Assembly (NCBI GenBank): GCA_030752605.1
Contig: JASMDX010000049.1
Coordinates: 62,001 to 126,000, forward strand
Direction of reading: 5' to 3'
DNA length: 64,000 bases
From: GCA-2731375 sp002731375
GTDB lineage: Bacteria; Pseudomonadota; Alphaproteobacteria; GCA-2731375
Shown here: positions 26,004-35,484 of the stretch, one piece after another
How positions within the stretch are numbered: the first letter of the stretch is position 1
How the letters are laid out: the number at the start of each line of letters is the position of its first letter
Program-made: the position numbers and the translations under genes
Notes under the pieces: generated by a model
What the model was told of the DNA's origin: nothing
Seen by the model: the letters and a program-made list of their open reading frames with translations, nothing else
Databases searched by the model: none

Positions 26004-27698
26004 TTACGCAACCAGGTCCCGCAACTCCCGGCGCAGTACTTTGCCGACGGGAGATTTGGGAATATCGTCGATAAACTGAATACGTTTTGGCACCTTGTAG
26101 TTGGTCAGGCCATCATGGCAATGGGCAATCACAGCTTCCTCGGTGACTCCATCGTCGTTGCGCACGATGAAAGCCATGGGCACTTCGGAGGATTTTTCAT
26201 CCGGGATACCGACCACGCCGACCTCGACCACACCGGGGAGCTTGGAGATGACATCCTCGATCTCATTCGGCGAGACATTGAAGCCCGAAACCAGGATCAT
26301 ATCTTTCTTGCGGTCCACGATCTCAAGAAAGCCATCCTCGTCCATCACCGCGATGTCGCCGGAATAGAGCCAGCCGTCCTTTAAAGCTTCTGCCGTCGCA
26401 TCCGGACGGCCGAAGTAACCCTTCATGATGGTCGGGCCCTTGAACAATAGCTCGCCGGGCGAACCAATGGGTTGATCGACGCCCTCGTCATCGACGATGC
26501 GCACGTCCAGACCAGGCACTGGGATACCGACCGAGCCTAGACGATTCTCACCCAATGGGTTCAGACTCATTACGCCGCAGCATTCCGTCATGCCATAGCC
26601 CTGATAGATCTCGACGCCCGTGGCATCGGCCCAACGCTGGGCCACGCCAGTCTGTTGCGCCGCACCGCCAGAGCCGCAGAAAACCACGTCCTTGAGCAGA
26701 TCACGGCTGAACCAGTCTTCCTCCAACAGCACCGCGAACAGAGTATTGATGCCGGTAAAGCGGGTGACTTTGAAATTCTCGAACGCGGTTTTCAAATTTG
26801 ACGGCGGGCGCGGTGACGGCACCAGAACCATGTGGTCGCCGCCAGCAATACCGAGCACGAAAATCAGGGCGAAGGCGGTAATGTGATACAGTGGCAGGAT
26901 TACCAGGGTGGTATCGCCATCAGGATTGGTGATTTCCTCGGCCAGGCAATTAGCCTGCGCGGCGTTGGCGAGGATGCCCGTATGGCTTAATTCCGCGCCC
27001 TTGCTGCGCCCCGTGGTGCCGGAGGTATATTGGAACAAGGCCGAATCCGCGCCGCTCTGACCTGCGGTATACGACGCGATATCGCCGCCATTCCGCGCCC
27101 GTGCGCCTTGACTTAGTGCATCGGCGAAATCGATATGGGCGTGCGCCATATTGGGAATGGCCTTTTTCACGTGCTTTAGCACGATGCCGATGATCAGCTT
27201 TTTCATAAAAGGGAAGAAATCCAGCAGGGAAATCTTCACCACCTGGCGAACATCCGTGTTACCGACGACCTCGTCGACCTTATCGCCGAACATATCGATA
27301 ATGATCAGCAACTTGGCCTTGGAATCGTTGAGCTGATGTTCCATTTCCGGTGCGGTATAGAGTGGGTTGATATTGGTACAGATTGCACCGGCTAGAAAGG
27401 CGCCGGCGGCGGCAATGGTGAAGTCAATGCAATTGGGCGTCATCATGGCAACGGTCTCGCCCCTTTGCAGCCCGGCGGTCTCGCGCAGATAGGCGGCGAA
27501 ATCCCTGGAATGCTCCAGCCACTCGGCATAGTTCAGCGTGGTCGCCGCGCCGTTGGGCAGCACGGTGGTCATCGCCGGACGGTTGGCGAATTCCGTGCCC
27601 GCATGATTAATCAATTCGACCAGTGTACCATGCGCCATGGCGTCCGCATCGAAGTTCCTAGCCGTTTCGCTGTAATACTTCTCCCAAGGTCGCGACAT
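26004..27698 (-). CDS. Long-chain acyl-CoA ligase (FadD-like)
   Basis: The 564-residue ANL-family ligase has FQYTSGTTGRSKGAELSH as its P-loop, YGMTECCG, GDIAVMDEDGFLEIVDRKKD, MILVSGFNVSPNEIED and the C-terminal PKSPVGKVLRREL lysine motif. Its length and the VSGFNVSPNEIE hinge fit the FadD branch, which activates medium- to long-chain fatty acids at the membrane. ATG 27698 follows GGAGGCGG at good spacing; upstream in-frame starts to 27767 are less likely. Divergent from the enolase-superfamily gene at 27847. Confidence 0.85.
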   Translation of the reverse strand: MSRPWEKYYSETARNFDADAMAHGTLVELINHAGTEFANRPAMTTVLPNGAATTLNYAEWLEHSRDFAAYLRETAGLQRGETVAMMTPNCIDFTIAAAGAFLAGAICTNINPLYTAPEMEHQLNDSKAKLLIIIDMFGDKVDEVVGNTDVRQVVKISLLDFFPFMKKLIIGIVLKHVKKAIPNMAHAHIDFADALSQGARARNGGDIASYTAGQSGADSALFQYTSGTTGRSKGAELSHTGILANAAQANCLAEEITNPDGDTTLVILPLYHITAFALIFVLGIAGGDHMVLVPSPRPPSNLKTAFENFKVTRFTGINTLFAVLLEEDWFSRDLLKDVVFCGSGGAAQQTGVAQRWADATGVEIYQGYGMTECCGVMSLNPLGENRLGSVGIPVPGLDVRIVDDEGVDQPIGSPGELLFKGPTIMKGYFGRPDATAEALKDGWLYSGDIAVMDEDGFLEIVDRKKDMILVSGFNVSPNEIEDVISKLPGVVEVGVVGIPDEKSSEVPMAFIVRNDDGVTEEAVIAHCHDGLTNYKVPKRIQFIDDIPKSPVGKVLRRELRDLVA

Positions 27699-27846
27699 CT
27701 TTTCCGCCTCCATCCCCAAAGCCTCTTTTATGCCCAAGACGGTATCGTGATTTGCCGCGTAAAACAATTACTACCGAAAGAAAACGCGCAATAACGATGC
27801 CCAATTGTTAAGCTGGGCGTAGAAACAGAAACTCAGGATCGAGCAT

Positions 27847-29022
27847 ATGAAAATCACCGGCTGTGAAGTCCTGCACTGTGGTGCGGGTTGGCGTAATTTT
27901 TCCTTTTTGAAGCTGCAGACGGACGACGGCATCACTGGCATCTCGGAATATAACGAGAGCTATGGATCCAAAGGCCTCTCAGCCGTGATTGAGGCCTTGG
28001 TCGAAACTCAAATTGGGCAGAACCCCTGCAATCACGAGGCCATTTCACAGCAGCTTTACGCCATGACGCGGCAGGCGCCGGGCGGCATCAATCAACAGGC
28101 CATGGCCGCTATCGAAAATGCCATGATGGACATCAAGGGCAAGGCCCTAGGCGTACCAGTCTATGACCTATTGGGCGGTGCGGTGCGGGATCGGATGAAG
28201 CTCTATTGGTCCCATTGCGGTAGCTATCTGATGAACCCGGCGGCGGCGAAAGCGATCGGACGGTCACCGCTGAAGAACCTCGACGACGTGGAGGCCCTGG
28301 GGGCACGAGTGCGGGAGAGCGGCTATACGGGCCTGAAGACCAATATCTTCCGCTTTGGTGAGACGCCGCCGCTGCACATGCCCGGCTTTGGGCGGGGGCC
28401 GGGCTGTCCTGAGCTGAATGTGGAAAAGCACATCATCCGCGATCTGAGGGCCCAGTTGGAGGCACTGCGCGAAGGCGCCGGCCCCGACATGGGCATCCAC
28501 CTTGATATTAATTTCAACTGCAAGACCGAAGGGTATTTGCAGATGACCCGGGCCCTGGATGATCTGGGTCTGACCTGGTTCGAAATTGATCTTTACGACC
28601 CGGAGGCCCTGCGCCATATCCGCAATTCCGTGCAAACGCCCATCGCCTCTTGCGAAAGCCTATTCCGCCTGCGGGAATTCCGTCCGTTCTTTGAAAATCA
28701 CTCCATGGATGTTGCCATTATCGATCTGCCCTGGAACGGGATCTTTCATTCCATGAAGATTGCCGCCATGGCCGAGGCGTACGAAATCAACGTTGCGCCG
28801 CATAATTTTTACGGCCATCTATCTTCCATCATGTCGGCCCATATGTGCGCCGCCGTGCCCAATTTCCGCATCATGGAGATTGATGTGGACGATGTCCCGT
28901 GGAAAGACGAGATCGTCACCTATGTGCCGGAGATCGAGGATGGCTATCTGAATCTACCGAAGGGCCCCGGTTGGGGTACGGAACTGAATGAAGACGTTAT
29001 CCGCGCCCACCCGCCTATTTAG
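27847..29022 (+). CDS. Enolase superfamily enzyme (mandelate racemase / sugar-acid dehydratase-like)
   Basis: The 391-residue protein has catalytic Lys164 in GLKTN (a KxN instead of KxK), metal ligands Asp220, Glu246 and Glu270, and Asp293 with His319 (APHN) as a likely dyad. A long loop (FRFGETPPLHMPGFGRG) after the first lysine would cover the active site. The His dyad without a second Lys suggests a one-base dehydratase or epimerase. It starts a plus-strand run with a ketopantoate reductase-like gene and an alpha/beta hydrolase. It is not a close copy of the superfamily member at 7909. Confidence 0.8.
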   Translation: MKITGCEVLHCGAGWRNFSFLKLQTDDGITGISEYNESYGSKGLSAVIEALVETQIGQNPCNHEAISQQLYAMTRQAPGGINQQAMAAIENAMMDIKGKALGVPVYDLLGGAVRDRMKLYWSHCGSYLMNPAAAKAIGRSPLKNLDDVEALGARVRESGYTGLKTNIFRFGETPPLHMPGFGRGPGCPELNVEKHIIRDLRAQLEALREGAGPDMGIHLDINFNCKTEGYLQMTRALDDLGLTWFEIDLYDPEALRHIRNSVQTPIASCESLFRLREFRPFFENHSMDVAIIDLPWNGIFHSMKIAAMAEAYEINVAPHNFYGHLSSIMSAHMCAAVPNFRIMEIDVDDVPWKDEIVTYVPEIEDGYLNLPKGPGWGTELNEDVIRAHPPI

Positions 29023-29037
29023 AGATTGGATTTGGGA

Positions 29038-29997
29038 ATGAGATTTGTCGTACTGGGTGCGGGCGCCCTGGGCACGGTGATCGCCGCCTATCTCGCCCGT
29101 GCCGGCGAGGACGTGGCCCTGATCGCACGTGGGCCGCGGGCCAAGCAGTTGGCCAATGAAGGCGTCACCATCACCGGCCTGGAGGACTTTACAGTTGAAA
29201 TGGAAATCGTCGAGCAGCCCAGTTCATTGAACAGCGCCGATGTCCTGATCATGGCGACCAAGACCTACGATACCGCCGCCGCCATTGATGCCGTACGCCA
29301 TATGAAGCTGGGAAGCATTTTTTCCATCCAGAACGGCGTCATGAAGAACGTACAGTTGGCGGAAGCTTTTGGCGACGATACGGTCCTGGGTGCCATCGGC
29401 ATGCTGGGCGGGGCAGTCGAAGCCAGCGGCGCGGCCAATTTCATGATGGACAACCCAATCCTTGTTGGCGAACTGTCCGGTGCCGATAGCACCAGGGTCG
29501 CGGATATCGTCCGTGCGCTAAAGAATGCCAAGCTGACAGCGGCGGCCTCCAACACTATTTTGACCGAGGAATGGACAAAATTCGTCGGATGGCTGGGCCT
29601 GTCCGGTCTGGCGGTCCTGACACGGCAAGAAAGCTGGAAATTCATGACCGATAAGGACGGCGCCCGTATAGTCGCCCGGATCATGCAAGATACGGCGCAA
29701 CTGCCCCAACACCTCGGTATCCCGTTGAAAACCGGGCCAATGTTCACGTTCGAGGCCATATCGTCCGGGGACGAAGATGCGGTTGTCGCGTTCCTGCGCC
29801 GGCGCGGCGAAGCTCAAAGCACGACGGCACCCAACTTCCGCCAATCTATGCTGCAGGACGTGGACAAGGGCAAACAATTCGAGGTCGAGGAGACTTTTGG
29901 TTACACCGTGCGCAAGGCCAAGGAATTCGGCCTCTCCGTGCCTACGGTGGAAACCTGCTATCGAATCCTGTCAGGACTTAACCGCATGCTGCAATGA
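29038..29997 (+). CDS. Ketopantoate reductase family protein (PanE/ApbA-like)
   Basis: The 319-residue protein has an N-terminal NADP-binding VLGAGALGTVIAAYLARAG and a C-terminal helical domain with the conserved Lys region (TEEWTKFVGWLGL), where the usual N in K-x-x-x-N is not obvious. Many PanE paralogues in catabolic operons reduce other 2-oxoacids or oxidise 2-hydroxyacids. The position between an enolase-superfamily enzyme and a hydrolase argues for such a role rather than pantothenate synthesis. ATG 29038 is preferred over TTG 29026. Confidence 0.78.
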   Translation: MRFVVLGAGALGTVIAAYLARAGEDVALIARGPRAKQLANEGVTITGLEDFTVEMEIVEQPSSLNSADVLIMATKTYDTAAAIDAVRHMKLGSIFSIQNGVMKNVQLAEAFGDDTVLGAIGMLGGAVEASGAANFMMDNPILVGELSGADSTRVADIVRALKNAKLTAAASNTILTEEWTKFVGWLGLSGLAVLTRQESWKFMTDKDGARIVARIMQDTAQLPQHLGIPLKTGPMFTFEAISSGDEDAVVAFLRRRGEAQSTTAPNFRQSMLQDVDKGKQFEVEETFGYTVRKAKEFGLSVPTVETCYRILSGLNRMLQ

Positions 29998-30045
29998 GCC
30001 GCAGTGAATGGACCGTAACGAGCATGGATTAGGAAAGGAAGCCCA

Positions 30046-30807
30046 ATGCCATATCTGGACCGCGGCAACGGCGTTCGCATCTATTTCGAGGATAGCGGCG
30101 GCAGCGACCTGCCGATCCTGTTGGCCCATGGTTTTGGCGCCTCGACGGCGATGTGGGCCGGTCAGGTCACCAAATTTTTAGACCGCTACCGCTTGATCAC
30201 TTGGGACATGCGCGGCCACGGCAGAACGGAATGCCCGGAGGATTTGAGTTTTTTTGGTCAGGATGAAACAGTCGACGACATGTGCGCGGTCCTGGATCGT
30301 CTCGACATCAGAAAAGCCGTTATCGGCGGACATTCCCTGGGCGGCTTCATGTCCCTGGCCTTCAACGCGCGTTATCCAGAAAGGGTCGCGGCCCTGATCC
30401 TACAGGGCTGTGGGCCGGGATATCGCAGCGACAGGGCGCGAGAGACCTGGAACGAGCGCGCCGAGAGCCGGGCCAGATCATTGGAGGAAGGCGGCCTTGA
30501 CGCCCTGGGCGGCACGGGGGAGGTCAGCGCGTCCATTCAAGGCACCGCGCAGGGTCTGGCGCTTGCGGCGCGGGGTATACTGAATCAAGTCGACGCCCGC
30601 GTCATCGACAGCCTGATGGGCATCGCCGTGCCTACCTTGATTGTCATCGGCGATGGAGACAGCAACTATTTGCAGGGCTCCGACTACATGGCGGCCCGCA
30701 TCCCCAACGCCGTCAATGTCCTGGTGGCGAACGCCACCCACGGCGTCAACATCGATCAGCCCGAGGCGGTCAACAAAGCGTTGGGCGAATTCCTGGAGGG
30801 TTTGTGA
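30046..30807 (+). CDS. Alpha/beta hydrolase (3-oxoadipate enol-lactonase-like)
   Basis: The 253-residue hydrolase has a likely triad of Ser97 in GGHSLGG, Asp205 (or Asp203) in GDGDSNY and His232 in ATHGVNI, with oxyanion-hole HGFGAS at 28-33. A short lid (about 125-185) matches enol-lactonases and C-C hydrolases. Following an enolase-superfamily enzyme and a PanE-like dehydrogenase by 48 bp, it plausibly opens a lactone in the same pathway. AGGAAAGGAAG precedes the ATG. Confidence 0.8.
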   Translation: MPYLDRGNGVRIYFEDSGGSDLPILLAHGFGASTAMWAGQVTKFLDRYRLITWDMRGHGRTECPEDLSFFGQDETVDDMCAVLDRLDIRKAVIGGHSLGGFMSLAFNARYPERVAALILQGCGPGYRSDRARETWNERAESRARSLEEGGLDALGGTGEVSASIQGTAQGLALAARGILNQVDARVIDSLMGIAVPTLIVIGDGDSNYLQGSDYMAARIPNAVNVLVANATHGVNIDQPEAVNKALGEFLEGL

Positions 30808-30813
30808 GGCCGC

Positions 30814-30870
30814 TCAACCCGTCGGGATAATGACGATCATGAACATGGCGACGCCGGCGTCACGGTTCAG
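30814..30870 (-). pseudogene. Possible C-terminal tail of an EamA-type transporter
   Basis: On the minus strand, DLNRDAGVAMFMIVIIPTG then TGA resembles the end of the intact EamA transporter at 35644 (AGIALVMIAIVVIILTG then stop), including the closing T-G. Nothing upstream continues it. Only about 19 codons are involved, so this could be chance; listed as a possible remnant. Confidence 0.3.
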
Positions 30871-30965
30871 GTCAAATTAGCGCGGATTAATGACATGGGG
30901 CTCTTCATGGAGGCGCCAGTTCGCGTGCGCTATCGCCGGTTGGCCATTGCGCACGGCTGGAGGCA

Positions 30966-32618
30966 CTATTCCTTCAACAATCGCCGGAACATTTTGCCGG
31001 TCGCGCTGAGCGGTAGTTCTTCCCGAAATTCAACCGCGCGCGGCACCTTGTAGCCGACCATGCGCTGCTTGCAGAAAGTAATGATATCGCCTTCCGCCAC
31101 CAAGCCACGATGACTTTCCTTCAGCACCACGAAGGCCTTCACCACCTCACCCCAATAGTCGTCGGGCTGCCCGGTCACGGCGGCCAATTGCACCGCCGGA
31201 TGGGCATAAATGACTTCCTCCACCTCGCGCGGCCAGACCTTATAGCCGGCGCTGTTGATCAGGTCTTTCTTGCGGTCAACGATGGTGAAATAACCCTCGG
31301 CATCCATCAACGCGATATCACCGGTATGGAACCAGCCGCCCGCCATCGCCATCGCCGTTTCCTCCGGCCGCTTCCAATAGGCCTTCATCACTTGCGGTCC
31401 ACGGATCACCAACTCGCCTGCCTCGCCCGCCATCAGATCGGTTCCGGTGTCGGGATCCACAATCTTAGCGTCGGTGTCGCGAAGCGGTATGCCGATCGAG
31501 CCCGGCTTGGCCCGGTGTGGTGGATTGGCATGGGTCAGCGGGCTGGTTTCCGTCAGGCCATAGCCTTCGATCAGCACCTCGCGGCCAACCAGTTCGTCAA
31601 ATGCCGCCTTGACACTGGCCGGCAATGGCGCAGCCGAGGTGCGGCAGGCGCGCAGTGATGAATAATCGGCTGCCTGCGCCGTCTCGTCATTGAGCAAGGC
31701 GATGAACATGGTTGGCACACCGAACAAACGGGTGGCGCCGTAATGTTCCACCGTCCGGGCGATCACGCCTGGGCGAAAGTGTTGGAACAGCAGGATCGTC
31801 GCGCCTGCATACAAAGGCACGTTCAGGGCCCCCGACATGCCGCCGCTGTGAAACATGGGTAGGGCGCCAATGCAGGTTTCGGCGCCTGTTTCGAAGGCAT
31901 ACCATTCGGCAAACTGCATGGTGTTGGCGACGATGTTTCGGTGGCTCAGCATCGCGCCCTTAGGCTGGCCGGTGGTGCCGCCGGTATAGAGCAGCACCGC
32001 CACATCTTCCGCCGGGTCGAGCGGACAAGGCGTGATTTCTTCTCCGGAAAATGCCAGCAGCTCCGCTAAGGTCAGGGCGCCGGCCTGCGGCGCGGCTTCA
32101 CTTTCGTCGGCCAGTACCAATTGGATGCCCAAGTTGGCGGCGACCTTGTCGGCCACCTCCGCCCGTGCGTAGGTGGCCAGTAGAATGTCAGCCTCGGCGT
32201 CTGCCAATAGAGAAGTGGCTTCGCCCTCGGTCAGGGCCGGGTTGATCGGTACCACCGTCGCCCCCAGCAACCAGGCGGCGTGATAACCCATCACCAGTTC
32301 GGCGCAGTTGCCCAACGCCAGGGCGACGTGGCCACCCTGGCCAATGCCCAGTTCACGCAGACCGCCAGCCAGGGCTTGTACCGAGCGCCAAAGCTCTCGG
32401 TAGGTTATATTGCGGGTTTCGGTACCACTTTCATGGTCGATAATGCACAATGCAGAGCGTTCGGAAAAACGTTCGAGATTACGCTGCAACAGCCACCAGG
32501 CCGGCACGTCGGGGTAGTCAAGCGTGGCGGGAAGATGCGCCGGCCAGGCGTGGCGCCAAGGGGGCGTCCCGTCAGCCCCGGATCGGCTAGGCACCTCCCG
32601 AGGCCACCTCCAGGCCAT
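30966..32618 (-). CDS. AMP-dependent acyl-CoA ligase, last gene of the oxidoreductase operon
   Basis: The protein has about 550 residues with LLYTGGTTGQPKGAMLSH, YGLTETSP, GDIALMDAEGYFTIVDRKKD, the hinge INSAGYKVWPREVEE and the C-terminal Lys in SATGKMFRRLL. The lead WRHAWPAHLPATLDYP is typical of fatty-acid and aryl-acid ligases. ATG 32618 lies inside the end of the gamma-subunit gene (32-bp overlap); GTG 32594 is an alternative start. Tight coupling to the 2-oxoacid:ferredoxin oxidoreductase genes suggests that the ligase makes, or competes for, the acyl-CoA product of that enzyme. Confidence 0.84.
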   Translation of the reverse strand: MAWRWPREVPSRSGADGTPPWRHAWPAHLPATLDYPDVPAWWLLQRNLERFSERSALCIIDHESGTETRNITYRELWRSVQALAGGLRELGIGQGGHVALALGNCAELVMGYHAAWLLGATVVPINPALTEGEATSLLADAEADILLATYARAEVADKVAANLGIQLVLADESEAAPQAGALTLAELLAFSGEEITPCPLDPAEDVAVLLYTGGTTGQPKGAMLSHRNIVANTMQFAEWYAFETGAETCIGALPMFHSGGMSGALNVPLYAGATILLFQHFRPGVIARTVEHYGATRLFGVPTMFIALLNDETAQAADYSSLRACRTSAAPLPASVKAAFDELVGREVLIEGYGLTETSPLTHANPPHRAKPGSIGIPLRDTDAKIVDPDTGTDLMAGEAGELVIRGPQVMKAYWKRPEETAMAMAGGWFHTGDIALMDAEGYFTIVDRKKDLINSAGYKVWPREVEEVIYAHPAVQLAAVTGQPDDYWGEVVKAFVVLKESHRGLVAEGDIITFCKQRMVGYKVPRAVEFREELPLSATGKMFRRLLKE

Positions 32619-33126
32619 GGCCTATATCTAGGGCGCGCAGGTTTTGTTCATGGGCCCGCGGAATGACATCCACCATGACATCCTTCATCACAGCTAGATC
32701 CATCGCCGCCAGGCGGGCCAAGGCGCCCAGCATCACCATGTTAGCAAAAAGGGCATCGTCTAAATATTCCCGCGCCAAGGCGCGGGAGGGAACCTCCACG
32801 TGCCGCTCGGGCGCATCGCCGTGGATGTCCTCGACCATTTCAGGATCGTACAAAATCTTACCGCCGCACAGATCATAAAATTTAGTGTAGGCCGGGGCGG
32901 AAAAAGCAACGAATAGATCGGCGTTCTCGACCACTGGACTGTCCACATACTCCGGCGAGATCACCAGTTGCGCACGCACATAGCCGCCTCGGGTCTCGGT
33001 ACCATGGCTTTTCAACATGGTCACCCGGTGTCCCTGATCGACCGCGCTACGCCCCAGGATCAGGGCCATGCGGACCACCCCTTGGCCGCCAAAGCCGCTT
33101 ATCAGTATTTCCGTGCGCGGCTTCAT
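32587..33126 (-). CDS. 2-oxoacid:ferredoxin oxidoreductase gamma subunit (KorC/OorC-like)
   Basis: The 179-residue protein has SGFGGQGV at 10-17 and SHGTETRGG at 39-47, the standard gamma-domain signatures of the pyruvate/2-oxoacid:ferredoxin oxidoreductase family. The domain probably helps position CoA and the interface. It overlaps the beta-subunit gene by four bases (ATGA) and the ligase gene downstream. Confidence 0.9.
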   Translation of the reverse strand: MKPRTEILISGFGGQGVVRMALILGRSAVDQGHRVTMLKSHGTETRGGYVRAQLVISPEYVDSPVVENADLFVAFSAPAYTKFYDLCGGKILYDPEMVEDIHGDAPERHVEVPSRALAREYLDDALFANMVMLGALARLAAMDLAVMKDVMVDVIPRAHEQNLRALDIGHGLEVASGGA

Positions 33127-33953
33127 GCCGGCGCGTCCATATCGGCGCGAACCCGTGTGTTCAGATCGCGTAATACTTTGGAGTACTCCGGCCGGCTATT
33201 GGAGGCATCATGCTTAATGCCGGTCGTCCAGGCGAAATCAGTTTCCTCGCCATCATCGGTCCTGCCCTTGGTATGATCATGAATCCACTCCATGTTGTAC
33301 AACGGATCGCGGCTGCCAAGGGCCGAAGCGCCGAAATTCTGGACGCAAGGAAAACGGATGTGGACAAAGGAAAAACCATCGTTGGCCAGTGCCATCTTGA
33401 CGATCTTGACGGTTTGGCGCCATTGCACGGCGGTGGTCTCGGCGACGAATGTGGCACCGGCGGCGATCACCAGATCGCAGGGATCAAATGATTGCTCGAC
33501 CATGCCATAGGGAGACGAATTGGTCACGTATCCCTCCGGCGTAGTTGGCGAGAACTGGCCGCCGGTTGATTCGTAACCCATATTATCCTCGCAGATCACC
33601 GTAACCCCGACATTGCGCCGGGCGGCGTGAACCAGATGCGAGGCGCCGATCGACGAGGCATCGCCGTCGCCGACCACCAGCATGATCTGCTTGTCGGGAC
33701 GGGCCACCTTCAGGCCGGTGGCGACCGCCAGGGCACGGCCATGAGTAGCGCCGAAATTATCGCCGCCCCAAGTGGCAAAGGTCTGCCTGCCGACACAGCC
33801 GATACCGGCACCAAAGATGACGTCTTCCAGTTTCAATCCCGATTCATCAATCGCCTGCAGTAACCAATGTTCGATGGAGCCGATGGCGCAGCCCTGGCAG
33901 GCCTTGGTCGGGACCAGTTCCGGGCGCAGATATTTCTTGGCCAGTTTATTCAT
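33123..33953 (-). CDS. 2-oxoacid:ferredoxin oxidoreductase beta subunit, TPP-binding (KorB/OorB-like)
   Basis: The 276-residue subunit binds thiamine diphosphate through VVGDGDASSIGA (residues 94-105) and a downstream Asn. Cys19, Cys22 and Cys53 (CQGC...GIGC) match three of the [4Fe-4S] ligands of the family's beta chain, with a fourth further on. It decarboxylates a 2-oxoacid and passes electrons to the cluster. ATG 33953 overlaps the alpha stop by one base and has GGAGG upstream; GTG 33956 is also possible. Two-subunit catalytic cores of this kind favour 2-oxoglutarate or branched and aromatic 2-oxoacids. Confidence 0.92.
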   Translation of the reverse strand: MNKLAKKYLRPELVPTKACQGCAIGSIEHWLLQAIDESGLKLEDVIFGAGIGCVGRQTFATWGGDNFGATHGRALAVATGLKVARPDKQIMLVVGDGDASSIGASHLVHAARRNVGVTVICEDNMGYESTGGQFSPTTPEGYVTNSSPYGMVEQSFDPCDLVIAAGATFVAETTAVQWRQTVKIVKMALANDGFSFVHIRFPCVQNFGASALGSRDPLYNMEWIHDHTKGRTDDGEETDFAWTTGIKHDASNSRPEYSKVLRDLNTRVRADMDAPA

Positions 33954-35179
33954 CACCTAACCTCCGTCCAGATAAAGGGCTGTTCGGGCATTTTCTGATC
34001 CTTGTTAACGCTCTGAAGCGCCTCGCAAACCTCCGCCACAGTATGCATCTCGCCGCTCTTGCCCATGAAATGCACCTTTTTCTTGTCCGGGGCGGCGCGC
34101 ATCACTTCGCGCACCAATTGGCCGTCGTAGTTCAGTTCACAGACCAGATAGAGCAGGTCCATTTCTAACAACTCGTCGGGAAAGGGCCACAACGAGATCA
34201 GCCGCAAGAACCCGGCCTTGACGCCCTGCCTGCGGGCTTCCTCGACGGCGGTCTTCACCGTGCGGGAAGTAGCGCCGTAGGCAACCGCAACAACCTCGGC
34301 ATCTTCCAGGCCAATCGCTTCATAACGCAGGATTTCTTCCTTGTGGTGGCGGATCTTGTTGATCAGCCGGAAGGTCTGGGCCCACTGCGCCTCCATATCC
34401 TCGATGTCATAACCTTCCTCGGTGTGGGTATAGGGCGAGACACAGACCCCGGTGCCCTCACCGATGACATTCGGGGCTAGGTCGATGTCCGAATTATTAC
34501 CCGGAAAGAACGGCATTTCCAGATTATGCCGTCTCGGCACCACGATGTCGGCGAGATCGCCATAATCGCCGGGCAGGAACAGATCTTCGGACATATCCGA
34601 GATCACCTGATCGGTCAGCACCGTCACCACGGTGCGGAAACGCTCAGCCAAATTGAAGGCGTCGATTGTCAGCCAGAAGGTTTCCTGCACGCTATTCGGC
34701 GACAGCACAATGGTCTCTATATTGCCGCCGTGGCTGCAATAGCGCGAGACATAGAATTCACCCTGTCCCGGCGCGCCGGTAATGCCGCTTACCGGACCGA
34801 CGCGCATGGCGTCCACCACCACAACCGGTATTTCGTTGACGATGGCCCAGCCGTAGGCATCGTGCATCAAGGTAAAGCCGGGGCCGGAGGTCGCCGTCAT
34901 CACCTTCTGCCCGCCCAGAGAAGCGCCGGCGCACATATGCATGCCGGCCAGCTCGTCCTCGGCCTGCAGATAGAAGCCGTCGATCTGCGGCAGGCGCTTT
35001 GACATGTATTCGGCGATGTCGGTCGCAGGCGTAATCGGATAGCCCGCGAATACGCCCAGACCGGCGGCGACCGCGCCCTCGGTCAGAGCATAGGTGCCGG
35101 CCTCCAACAGCCGTTGGCCATCCTGATATGTTTCTTGCCATTCGGCCCAAGGGGCCACCAGTCCTTCGGTCAGTGTCAT
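33953..35179 (-). CDS. 2-oxoacid:ferredoxin oxidoreductase alpha subunit (KorA/OorA-like)
   Basis: The 408-residue pyrimidine-binding subunit has GYPITPATDIAEYM at 46-59, AEDELAGMHMCAGASL and TATSGPGFTLM, all typical of the alpha chain. A C-terminal transketolase-like domain holds VVAVAYGATSRTVKTAV. With the beta, gamma and ferredoxin-like subunits it should convert a 2-oxoacid plus CoA to acyl-CoA, CO2 and reduced ferredoxin. The D-A-B-C gene order is that of H. pylori oorDABC. It overlaps the ferredoxin gene by four bases. Confidence 0.92.
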   Translation of the reverse strand: MTLTEGLVAPWAEWQETYQDGQRLLEAGTYALTEGAVAAGLGVFAGYPITPATDIAEYMSKRLPQIDGFYLQAEDELAGMHMCAGASLGGQKVMTATSGPGFTLMHDAYGWAIVNEIPVVVVDAMRVGPVSGITGAPGQGEFYVSRYCSHGGNIETIVLSPNSVQETFWLTIDAFNLAERFRTVVTVLTDQVISDMSEDLFLPGDYGDLADIVVPRRHNLEMPFFPGNNSDIDLAPNVIGEGTGVCVSPYTHTEEGYDIEDMEAQWAQTFRLINKIRHHKEEILRYEAIGLEDAEVVAVAYGATSRTVKTAVEEARRQGVKAGFLRLISLWPFPDELLEMDLLYLVCELNYDGQLVREVMRAAPDKKKVHFMGKSGEMHTVAEVCEALQSVNKDQKMPEQPFIWTEVR

Positions 35180-35484
35180 GAAATTTTTTCCTTACCCGGC
35201 TTCGCTGCCGGCCGCGTCTTGGCGGTTACGTCGATACAGAAGTCCGGGCAGATCTGGAAACACAGCATACAGCCAAAGCAGTTTTGTTCGTGTTTCACAT
35301 AGACAGAAAACCAGCCCAGTCGGTTGGGCACCTCGCGCGAGGCAAAGACATCCACCGGGCAGATGTTGCTGCAGAAACCGCAAGCCTTGCAGTCATCTTC
35401 GGCCAGTTCAACATCCCAGATGCCGACGTTCTTGGTGACCTGGGTCTTCTCGGCTTTAAAGAGGGGAATAGCCCTTCCTCCCAT
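35176..35484 (-). CDS. 2x[4Fe-4S] ferredoxin-like delta subunit (KorD/OorD-like)
   Basis: The 102-residue protein has two cluster motifs: Cys32, 35, 38, 42 (CKACGFCSNICP) and Cys69, 72, 75, 79 (CFGCMLCFQICP). An aromatic loop lies between them. It would carry electrons from the TPP-bound alpha/beta core to soluble ferredoxin. It is the first gene of the operon and overlaps the alpha gene by ATGA. I take ATG 35484; a TTG at 35493 is in frame and neither has a strong upstream site. Confidence 0.88.
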   Translation of the reverse strand: MGGRAIPLFKAEKTQVTKNVGIWDVELAEDDCKACGFCSNICPVDVFASREVPNRLGWFSVYVKHEQNCFGCMLCFQICPDFCIDVTAKTRPAAKPGKEKIS

